DNA from: a virus
Strand: one strand, 5' to 3'
Virus record (IMG/VR): IMGVR_UViG_3300020180_000010
Span: 60,348 to 124,347 of that record
DNA: 64,000 nt
A program made the position numbers and the translations under genes. Each line of letters opens with the position of its first letter. The stretch's first letter is position 1. Shown piece after piece: positions 21,201-27,885 of this stretch. The notes beneath the pieces were generated by a model that did no database searches, was not told where the DNA came from, and worked only from the letters and a program-made list of their open reading frames with translations.

Positions 21201-23084
21201 ATTAATAAGTTTACTTACCGGATCTGCTTTCATATCCTTATTGAAAAAGTTCGTCAACGTGACTTCTTTTCCTTTATCCGGACCAGAGTCAAATTTAGGA
21301 TTATTTTTTGTTATGAAATCAATGTTTTGTGGAAGAAGCTTCGGTACACCTCCACCCTTCCCGCCAGCTTTTCCGGTAATGGAATCAAATGTCGTGTCGA
21401 ACGGAGTCACGGGATCGTAAATCTGATGATCAAAATCTGTGGCTGATGGAGTAAAATTAACCTTGCCTTGCTTAAAATAAGCAGTCATGTCTTCTCCCAG
21501 AACACGTAACGTAAACGCACCGCTTCCGTATGATTGTGGTGCTGATGTTACCAACCCGGCAAAAACATGTGTCCCGGCCTTATCCGTTACGAAATGATGC
21601 CTTAGCATCGACCAAAGATAATTAGGAAAATCCGATCCAACAAAAACGTCCTTTTCAATCTTGCTGAATCCAGCGTCAGGTTTGAAAAGACTATTTAGAC
21701 TATCCTTCAATCCATTCAGTCCCTGACTTACCTTTTGTTGAAATCCAAATGAATTAAAACTTGTCTGGAGACCAGAAAGAATCTTCGTATCTAACTGACT
21801 TTTACTATTAATGTATACATGGATCTCATCAAGAGGCTGAATTATAGATTTTTGATTATAATGAAGTCTCATCTGCTTTCGTAGCAACGTATTATCTTTA
21901 TTGAAACTTCTTAATTTTCTTTCAGTATTGGCTTCGGTGCTGAGTTGGGCGAATATTGAATTCGCAATAGATTTGATAAGATCTTTTTCTTGACCTTTCA
22001 AACCTTGATTTCCAAGCGGCCCTCCAAAATCAGCCGCTGTATCGATATTCGTAACATCACCTATGATGGCTTCACCAAAGTTCCGATTCCCAGGATCCGT
22101 ATCAAGATTTATCTCTATTCCCAATCCGTCGATCAATACTCTTACTTTTTTGCCAAGAAACGTATCCGGCTGAACTATGAATTTGATCGGATTGACACCT
22201 CTATTTTTTCTTTTAAGATTTAATAGTCTTTTAGTCAGCGCCATGGTGCTGTCGAGGGCACTTTTGCTTAATTGAAAAAATGTACTGCTGTAGAACGGAT
22301 TTAATGAATCACTGATCGCACGATCAATGTCTTCATCCGTAATTACAAGGATTTCTAATGGATTGGATAGTGAAAGGCTACAGGAGCCACTTCCCCATTT
22401 AATACTAGTGGTGGTTTCGAGTTGATTTACCGTAGTCAATTCAATCACGCCGGTACCGATTCCGTATGTTGTCTTGAAACTACTGTTTCGGTTAACTACC
22501 CATTGTGTAGTGGCGCTGGTACGATTAAACGCCACTAATTTTCTAATTTTCTCGATTGCTTTTTTTAAACTAGAAGGTTGTTTATTGGGGCTCAAAATAG
22601 ATGGTGAAAATAAATCCACGACATCCGCCGCATCTACCAAGATCGGCAGCATCGCATATTCAACATTGTTCTGAATCTGTGCGATCCTCTCTATCTTGGA
22701 TAATTTTTCATATGCTGATAATTGATTACATTTATTATTAAAAAGAATAGCCGATGCTTTCAAGAACAATTTATCATGCTTATCCATAAGTTCCGTGTTC
22801 GTCTGAACACGGAGTGATGAAAATTCTCTCTTTTTAACAAGAACCGTAATCTCTGGTTCTTGAGACATGATTTCTAATTGTTTCGGGAGTCTGGAATGTT
22901 TTGTAAATCCATTCTCAAGGTATCTTCGCTCGGCAGATTGATCAAATTTGCCCGCAAAATCCCCGAGCGCGCCGAAACGCTGAGTCGACCCGTCATCGTT
23001 GGTCGTATCGAGAGATCTTAATTTATTATCCGATAGATTAAATTGTTGATCCAGAATACTGCCGAGATTATCAAAAAACGCCAT
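18240..23084 (-). CDS. Large baseplate hub protein (gp27/gpD-like features)
   Basis: A 1614-residue protein directly upstream of the spike gene. Hub-like stretches appear in the middle and near the end: GTHVFAGLVTSAPQSYGSG near residue 500, VFCDSQGHIQIRPPQYNRVP near 940, and PGEVVYFEPRNILFYVQSVS near 1345, followed by a conserved-looking MSHGHGLGEYIP. Such segments recur in gp27/late-control-D type hubs, which join tube, spike and wedges. Normal hubs are 350-450 residues, so this one is three to four times larger. It carries a long helical region (about 1000-1170) and a Ser/Ala-rich linker near 1440-1460. It contains no obvious peptidoglycan-cleaving motif. The call rests on position and motifs. 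Confidence 0.6.
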   Translation of the reverse strand: MAFFDNLGSILDQQFNLSDNKLRSLDTTNDDGSTQRFGALGDFAGKFDQSAERRYLENGFTKHSRLPKQLEIMSQEPEITVLVKKREFSSLRVQTNTELMDKHDKLFLKASAILFNNKCNQLSAYEKLSKIERIAQIQNNVEYAMLPILVDAADVVDLFSPSILSPNKQPSSLKKAIEKIRKLVAFNRTSATTQWVVNRNSSFKTTYGIGTGVIELTTVNQLETTTSIKWGSGSCSLSLSNPLEILVITDEDIDRAISDSLNPFYSSTFFQLSKSALDSTMALTKRLLNLKRKNRGVNPIKFIVQPDTFLGKKVRVLIDGLGIEINLDTDPGNRNFGEAIIGDVTNIDTAADFGGPLGNQGLKGQEKDLIKSIANSIFAQLSTEANTERKLRSFNKDNTLLRKQMRLHYNQKSIIQPLDEIHVYINSKSQLDTKILSGLQTSFNSFGFQQKVSQGLNGLKDSLNSLFKPDAGFSKIEKDVFVGSDFPNYLWSMLRHHFVTDKAGTHVFAGLVTSAPQSYGSGAFTLRVLGEDMTAYFKQGKVNFTPSATDFDHQIYDPVTPFDTTFDSITGKAGGKGGGVPKLLPQNIDFITKNNPKFDSGPDKGKEVTLTNFFNKDMKADPVSKLINQIYYAPSGMVYRWKSGIATLTQTKNTFNPSASIVETVITRTTSDAFAGQDVMNVLSLLLTGEPYNFATFYKNAIQFDSYKTEQTVDASYYRGLLNNLKKNNRLYGNYIPFKRLSIPESQTALAIRTQTDLLNDSSQLESLLRERAILFDRLSMVTSGGVSSGQDGTAQQDSTLVFKVRIKELDEQIGEKQKAVNQAMNSGEKFLSIQGDDISFEVGGLMDTGKSTLTEQSRLRKELRRKLNYLTRRLMYRVKSNDDSNLLIVDDSYDKDYDFQAFSKSVTGNMNDFSSDYSYVGEQINNVAGILDLEVFCDSQGHIQIRPPQYNRVPQSVFYKMFQMKEQLGIQLFPSFLEDLFKNQVKSLVENIEVVEDEIRYYALALGKASDDEVTALINIGGGTFTFVSAQDGKIASLEAIFNEKDPDDKTKVSDSSELVRNLGDLSSSLERQAKNTGSVFNIQKRVSLVSQTSVSNINTFITSSDKLQDRSDAIVNRLTSKTGVAPVQLKSLLVNTDKLKTTSAIDVFKITKEIAGLIGRRQNLVKSAASAVKSMKDTYETTTSGGESNKVTFQNLFTKKDVPEILENMIEDESYDDYGFGSGSRYVIRNRNIISYDFNEKSPGFNMVRVDGLFAEGFADAPGDLSLSKSGGNALTSAYAVDYDLWRMYGLKGTQAVTVPFFSDPDTQCAPYAVSLLNRERGKIFTGSATLVGNEFQQPGEVVYFEPRNILFYVQSVSHIFTYGSVFKTTINMSHGHGLGEYIPTSFDVIGKVLYRNRDQVNQTVYKGPDSGDQKLGTIILAPVGGSVLKSAASGAAGASGATGESGGDQIAADPYGSKNKNILLNIGRSIFSFMTPNSDKVLPTVQIRIFFNSKKGINTVTPELKEAAEFVKKFLTAENSKKATAAFGSSDPPAPALADDSVFLPLPKELVTIEEIDRGKESEPRQPSSFAWDAVNNLNNNSSASSGASSDGIKREKILASSVIDIWLVSE

Positions 23085-23106
23085 CTTACTTTATCTATAT
23101 CTGACT

Positions 23107-23964
23107 CTATCTTTTCGTAGAATAGTGTCCGAATGTGCTGGGAATACCACCAGCAGAATTGTTGCTCGGCCCACCAACGGCAGACCTGTTCCAAGGCATG
23201 CTGTTGAGCCGGTATCCTCGTCTCTGCGTTACATGAAAATGCATCGAATAACTGATCGTTCCGATCAATTCGGCATCTTCCGTTACCGAAAAATCTTTAA
23301 AATAACCTCGGAAAACTGATCCGTCATAATACATTTCTACCCCAAGCGCCAACGCCGCTAAGGACGGAACATTCTGTGGAGCAATGGCGCCGGAACCTGG
23401 ATCCGCACCGAGCAGTCCTCCCGCAACGGTACTGGCGATGCTTCCGCCCAATCCTCCACCAAAAATAGATTCACCAGCTTTATCAACAATACCCTGAAAT
23501 CCTGATGTCCTGGCATCTGCTGATAGAGCCAATCCGATCGCATCGAATGATAATTGTTCTGCACGGAATATTTCATACAGAACATTGATTCCTTCGATAC
23601 CAGAACTTCCGGTCGATCCGCTGATCGTGAGCTTAGGAAGCTCCTCTCCCCAATACTGAATAACGAATCCGCCTTTCGTTTGTTCTTCCTTTATTATTTT
23701 AGTATAAATGTATACTATATTTTTAGGATTCACGTACATCTTTACGACACCGTATTCCGGAACGAACCAACTAATAATTTTTCTTTTTTGTTTCGCCGGA
23801 CGTCTATCTGACGGTGCTTTGGCTGATGGAAGACCATTCCCATCACCTGAAGGAATTCCCGATACAATGAATCCATCTTTCTCGAAGTCTTGAGGTCCGC
23901 TTGAACCACCGAGAGCTTGTGAGACTTGATTCAATCCATCAATAATAGGTCCGAATACGCCCAT
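23107..23964 (-). CDS. Tail tube-initiator / baseplate protein (LysM-protein neighbour type)
   Basis: A 285-residue protein between tape measure and hub. The core, residues 75-135, reads VNPKNIVYIYTKII, then TKGGFVIQYWGEELPKLTIS and GSSGIEGINVLYEIFRAEQ. Similar blocks are found in tail proteins encoded just after the tape measure in many contractile phages. A Gly/Ala-rich loop (about 165-205) interrupts it, and a final beta region (YYDGSVFRGYFKDFSV) resembles tube-type domains. It probably helps start the tail tube on the hub. The exact family name is uncertain. Confidence 0.55.
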   Translation of the reverse strand: MGVFGPIIDGLNQVSQALGGSSGPQDFEKDGFIVSGIPSGDGNGLPSAKAPSDRRPAKQKRKIISWFVPEYGVVKMYVNPKNIVYIYTKIIKEEQTKGGFVIQYWGEELPKLTISGSTGSSGIEGINVLYEIFRAEQLSFDAIGLALSADARTSGFQGIVDKAGESIFGGGLGGSIASTVAGGLLGADPGSGAIAPQNVPSLAALALGVEMYYDGSVFRGYFKDFSVTEDAELIGTISYSMHFHVTQRRGYRLNSMPWNRSAVGGPSNNSAGGIPSTFGHYSTKR

Positions 23965-24013
23965 GATAATATGAGTTGATATGCCTCCGGCATTCTCTTG
24001 TCTTATGCAGGAG

Positions 24014-26158
24014 TTATTCTGATCTTCTTGGGATCAGAGACTGTCTCGATTCTACTTCGGCGATGATTTTACCTTTATCATTAACTCTGCCACAATCAAT
24101 GCACTTCACCTCTAGTTGTCCAGTGATCTTTAAACTATCGGGAAACTTTACTTCCTGCGCTCCGAGACGTGCCTGATTTTGTCCCGTACCTGCGCCGCCA
24201 CCCGTACCAACATTTTGGATCGATCTTACGGTTTTATCCGTAAGAGCCGCGGAGGGAGATTTTTCAGCCGGACGCTGAATCTGTTGCGCTGCCATTTGTT
24301 GGTGTTGTTTATGTGTAATGACAGGAGGAAGAGGAGCGGTAGTCCTGCCCCGTACCATATCTCTCTTATCCGTATCACCAATACGCGTGATCGTCGGAAG
24401 AGGCTTATCTGGACGTGTGGCTTCGTGGTGTTTCTCTTTTCCACTAATAAAGAGTTTGGCGGTTGCCCCGGCTTCCTTGATTGACGGGAAAAGTCCGCCT
24501 TTTTGAGGCGCGGTAGAATCTTGTAAAGATGCTCCGACAGCTTGAGTCGCGTCTTGTGATAAACTGTTTAATACTTTTTCAACTATAGGATTGCCTTTTC
24601 CAGCAATTACTCCAAGTATTCTTGTAATGTTTGCTAATGATTCCTGCTGTATCTTGGTAATACTGGCACTTATGGCCGTGAGTGCGGTTTTTCGATCATC
24701 CTGAACATTTTTACCGCGCTGACTGCTTATTTCGAAAAGATCTTGCTTGCCTCTTACTTCTCCCGTTCCGAGCGTTCCGGTTTTCAACGCATCAAAGAAT
24801 CTTCCGGCAGACTGCTCATCCTTTACCATGGCTCCGAATGGAGTGGATTTTGCTAATGATAATTGTCTTCGGTATTGTGCGGCAGACCTGGGATCCTGTC
24901 CGGCTTGTTCAAGAGATACGATATTCCCCCCAAGCTGGCGTTTAAACGTATCCTGAGCCATTTTCATGACTTCATCAAGCTTGTCTTGCCGTATCAGATT
25001 ATCAATTTTATAAGCGCCCTGAAGCCCTCCCGGACCTCCGGATCTAGATGAAATGAATGCTTTGCTTCCGGTATCGAGACCCTTAATACCATCCACCATT
25101 TCATTAATCAATTTGGCTGACTGTGTAGATGATAAGCCTATTTCTCTAAATGTTGGACCGAAACGTTGCAGGATATTAAGAGTAGAGTTGGATTGATCTC
25201 CAAGCATTCCGAATTTATTAGCAACATCCTCAGCTACGGACCTGACATCATTAAATGTTAATTTAGAGAATTCAGATACGGTATTCAGGGCACCTATATA
25301 TTTAACAGCATCACCAGCACTCAAGCCCATCTTTTCATAAGCTTCTTTTATTTCTAACTGAACCTTTGGCAATCCTCCGAGAGTCGTGACGGAAACTCTT
25401 GTCGCGGCATTCACAACATCTAATGTTCCGCCCCATTCAGTCGTGGAGTCAGATGAACTATTCATGGCTCCCGGAATCTCTCCGATAGTGGATCTTAGTT
25501 GATTCAACGATGTAACGCTGAATCCTGTTGCTAAGGATAAATTCTTTGTTTGTTCTATAAGATTATGAGTTTTATCAGTAAGATTTTGAGAAGAAGCTCC
25601 CCCGATATCAAATACGTCGCTTAGTTGACCACGGGCCACGGCCAATTGAATAAATTGGTCTTCAACGCCTCGGATGGCTTGAGCATTTCTGATCATAAGA
25701 TCAATTCCATCGGTAACTCCGGTGATCATTTTTTCGATCTCCATTCCCACTTCTGGTATATTTCCTGTCAGGCTTGTAATCTGAGTCAACACTCCTTTAA
25801 TCGGAGCAAAGGTTTCGGCAGTTGTGACGAATCCTAATTTTGCATCGGTCGCAAAACCTGCAAACGTCTCAGATGCATGTTGGCCAGCAATTGCAGAACT
25901 GATAATCGCTTCACCTAATTGTTTAACAAGAGTTATAGTGGACTCTATTTTCCCGGGATCAATAAATTTACTTATACTGTCTTTATTATTCTGTACTGTT
26001 GATTTTAAGTCAGTTAATTGTTTATTAAAGCGATCTGTTTCGGTGCCCGCTTTTTGAGCGTTATTTATGAAGCCTTCCATGGCTTTTGCCAATGCATCAA
26101 ATCCTGATGGATCCGGTGCGGTCGGAACCGTGGCAGTAGTTTCGGAAGGATCAGTCAT
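24014..26158 (-). CDS. Tape measure protein
   Basis: A 714-residue, largely helical protein located right after the two tail chaperones and before the tube-initiator and hub genes, which is the standard place for the tape measure. It has long coiled-coil stretches (residues 20-70 and 235-330), weakly hydrophobic helices (around 75-100) and a Pro/Gln-rich C terminus (about 610-690). Tape measure proteins fill the tube lumen, set tail length and leave with the DNA. At about 1.5 angstrom per helical residue, 714 residues would give a tail near 100 nm. That is modest beside the oversized baseplate proteins. No lytic domain was recognised. Confidence 0.75.
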   Translation of the reverse strand: MTDPSETTATVPTAPDPSGFDALAKAMEGFINNAQKAGTETDRFNKQLTDLKSTVQNNKDSISKFIDPGKIESTITLVKQLGEAIISSAIAGQHASETFAGFATDAKLGFVTTAETFAPIKGVLTQITSLTGNIPEVGMEIEKMITGVTDGIDLMIRNAQAIRGVEDQFIQLAVARGQLSDVFDIGGASSQNLTDKTHNLIEQTKNLSLATGFSVTSLNQLRSTIGEIPGAMNSSSDSTTEWGGTLDVVNAATRVSVTTLGGLPKVQLEIKEAYEKMGLSAGDAVKYIGALNTVSEFSKLTFNDVRSVAEDVANKFGMLGDQSNSTLNILQRFGPTFREIGLSSTQSAKLINEMVDGIKGLDTGSKAFISSRSGGPGGLQGAYKIDNLIRQDKLDEVMKMAQDTFKRQLGGNIVSLEQAGQDPRSAAQYRRQLSLAKSTPFGAMVKDEQSAGRFFDALKTGTLGTGEVRGKQDLFEISSQRGKNVQDDRKTALTAISASITKIQQESLANITRILGVIAGKGNPIVEKVLNSLSQDATQAVGASLQDSTAPQKGGLFPSIKEAGATAKLFISGKEKHHEATRPDKPLPTITRIGDTDKRDMVRGRTTAPLPPVITHKQHQQMAAQQIQRPAEKSPSAALTDKTVRSIQNVGTGGGAGTGQNQARLGAQEVKFPDSLKITGQLEVKCIDCGRVNDKGKIIAEVESRQSLIPRRSE

Positions 26159-26169
26159 TGTTTATTAAT

Positions 26170-26520
26170 TCATGAACCTGTCAGGGCTCGGCGTTTTCGT
26201 TTCTTTTTTGAAGAAACGACGTTAGTTTGATTAGATTCGATAAGTTTACGTGAAAATTCATCGAATTCAGCATCGGTTGATTTGAATGTATTATTATCAC
26301 GATTCAATAGTTCCCGAACTGCCTGTGGATTGATGAAAGATCCAACAGCATAACTGATATCTCGAATATCCTCACCTTTTTCCATCTGATCCTCAACCCA
26401 ATGCTCAAACATTAATAGTTTCAGAAGAGGATCCATGTCCTCAAAATATGGATCATCCGGAAGTCTTTGATATGTTTTACTTAAGAACCAGATAAAACGC
26501 TGATCTGGTTCCTTAACTAT
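26170..26520 (-). CDS. Tail assembly chaperone, frameshift extension (gpT-like part)
   Basis: This frame is entered by a -1 slip at the end of the upstream chaperone gene. From 26520 it reads without a stop for 116 residues (IVKEPDQRFIWFLSKTYQRL, then PDDPYFEDMDPLLKLLMFEH) and ends in a basic tail (SKKKRKRR). An internal ATG at 26436 could start an 88-residue product, but it has no convincing ribosome site and the coding signal extends upstream of it. The fused product would be about 320 residues. In lambda and many other tails such a G-GT pair recruits the tube protein to the tape measure. The tape measure gene follows 12 bases later. Confidence 0.75.
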   Translation of the reverse strand: MVKEPDQRFIWFLSKTYQRLPDDPYFEDMDPLLKLLMFEHWVEDQMEKGEDIRDISYAVGSFINPQAVRELLNRDNNTFKSTDAEFDEFSRKLIESNQTNVVSSKKKRKRRALTGS

Positions 26521-26528
26521 TTTTTTAT
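26481..26528 (-). promoter_or_regulatory. Programmed -1 ribosomal frameshift signal
   Basis: On the minus strand the chaperone gene ends ATA AAA AAA TAG, giving the slippery heptamer A AAA AAA at 26526-26520 directly before the stop. After the stop, bases 26516-26503 pair with 26493-26481 (GAACCAGAT with ATCTGGTTC, then TTAA with TTAA around one bulged G), enclosing a nine-base loop. A slippery heptamer followed by a stable stem-loop is the classic signal for -1 frameshifting in tail chaperone genes. Confidence 0.8.
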
Positions 26529-27131
26529 TTCTTCAGCCAATTCTTTCAGATCGGTTTCGGAACTGACCTTAAATCGATCCGATGCTTCTCTCGTCAATGA
26601 TGCAAATTCAGAATAAAGCCGCTCAATAAGGCTTTCATCAAATTCATCCAGAATATCCATAACGGCCGAACGATCATTTGTTTCGAGAGCCGTAAATAGA
26701 TCGTTCCCATCAATCGCGCATAATGATGTTGCTAATTGCTGTCTACGTAGTTCAAATGTCTGCTGGATCACATCCTGTTGAAGCGATTCAGCTATACATG
26801 ACCGCATTTCTTTTGATTTAAGAGTCCTGAGTGTAAATGTAGTATTTTCGATCCGTACTTCTTTAGTTATTCTTCCGATATTCGCTAGAAATTCTACACG
26901 CTGTTTATTATACGGTGTTATTTTTACTTTTCCGGTTACTTTTTCTTTCCGGGCTGCGGCAATTTCTCTTTCCATTGCAGCATAATCAGCTCGTGATTGA
27001 CCATACTCTTCGTTAAGATCATTATCCTGGCCAGAATTATCCGGAACTTCATAGGTACGTTGAGTCGAGGCTCGGTGCGTAACGGAAGGTGAAAAATTTT
27101 TATTTCCGATCGGACTATTTATACTTGACAT
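26517..27131 (-). CDS. Tail assembly chaperone (gpG-like)
   Basis: A 204-residue protein between the tail tube and tape measure genes. The C-terminal two thirds (from about residue 70) is helical and follows the pattern of phage tail chaperones: TFTLRTLKSKEMRSCIAESL, then FELRRQQLATSLCAIDGNDL. The N terminus (1-65) is polar and probably disordered. Its last codons form a slippery sequence just before the TAG stop, so a minor product fused to the next frame is expected. Chaperones of this kind coat the tape measure and are absent from the finished virion. Confidence 0.75.
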   Translation of the reverse strand: MSSINSPIGNKNFSPSVTHRASTQRTYEVPDNSGQDNDLNEEYGQSRADYAAMEREIAAARKEKVTGKVKITPYNKQRVEFLANIGRITKEVRIENTTFTLRTLKSKEMRSCIAESLQQDVIQQTFELRRQQLATSLCAIDGNDLFTALETNDRSAVMDILDEFDESLIERLYSEFASLTREASDRFKVSSETDLKELAEEIKK

Positions 27132-27147
27132 ACTGCCGTTCTTCTTT

Positions 27148-27191
27148 CTTCAAAATGAATCAGGAGAGCTGCATTTCTGCGCTCTCCTGAT
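27148..27191 (-). terminator. Hairpin terminator after tail tube gene
   Basis: A perfect 12-base-pair inverted repeat (27157-27168 with 27180-27191, AATCAGGAGAGC and its complement) lies in the gap between the tube and chaperone genes. On the minus strand the stem is followed by TTCATTTTG, a weak T-run. It probably reduces transcription after the highly expressed tube gene and does not fully stop it. Confidence 0.65.
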
Positions 27192-27214
27192 TATATATCA
27201 ATTTGATTCTTTGT

Positions 27215-27838
27215 TTAGAATGGATTACGATTTAAGAAGGCATTGATAAGACCCGGGGCATCCATAGAGCCACGACGACCGCCACGATCCGCTTCACGTT
27301 CGATCTCATCATTAAAGAATACGAGTCCTCGTTCTCCACCCGTTGCGGCATTATTGGCTCCGCCAGCAAAATGGCTCTCAATGCTTTCGCAATCAAAGTG
27401 CATTTGTTCAGATATGATAAAAGCATCCGCGCCATAACTAGTTTGGATACTATTTATCCACACATTTCGAAGAGTCGTGACGATCGTATTCTCCCCATCT
27501 CCTTTAAACGTATCGAAGATATCAATATCAAACGGATATCGCTGAGCATGCGCGTGTACGTACCCACGGCCAAAAGCCTCGGCAATGCGAAGACGATCAA
27601 AACGAATCCGGGTACAATTGCCTATAATTTTGACTGAGCCGTTTGGGACGCTATCAACGTTACCATCCGTCCCAACCTCCTTAAGCATATAGATCGCCCG
27701 CGTCTCGGTGTAACTGATCGTCTGGATCGCGCCGATCGCGTTATTATTAACTTTAACTACAATATTAGTGCTGAGTGCGGTGCCGATACGATTTTTACCG
27801 TCGCCCGAATAAAAATTTGTTCCCGTTTGAGCTGCCAT
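27215..27838 (-). CDS. Tail tube protein
   Basis: A 207-residue protein directly downstream of the sheath gene. It has the typical tube layout: a flexible N terminus, then VVKVNNNAIGAIQTISYTET, beta strands through GSVKIIGNCTRIRFDRLRI, and a central RYPFDIDIFDTF. The Gly-rich C terminus (about 155-207) may be an extension. The sheath-tube-chaperone-tape measure order is diagnostic. The tube is the inner channel for DNA and is polymerised from the hub upward. The downstream hairpin fits a high-copy product. Confidence 0.82.
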   Translation of the reverse strand: MAAQTGTNFYSGDGKNRIGTALSTNIVVKVNNNAIGAIQTISYTETRAIYMLKEVGTDGNVDSVPNGSVKIIGNCTRIRFDRLRIAEAFGRGYVHAHAQRYPFDIDIFDTFKGDGENTIVTTLRNVWINSIQTSYGADAFIISEQMHFDCESIESHFAGGANNAATGGERGLVFFNDEIEREADRGGRRGSMDAPGLINAFLNRNPF

Positions 27839-27885
27839 TTAGTTCTCCAGATCCTGTAATATAATAAAATTATTCATTCTTTGAG

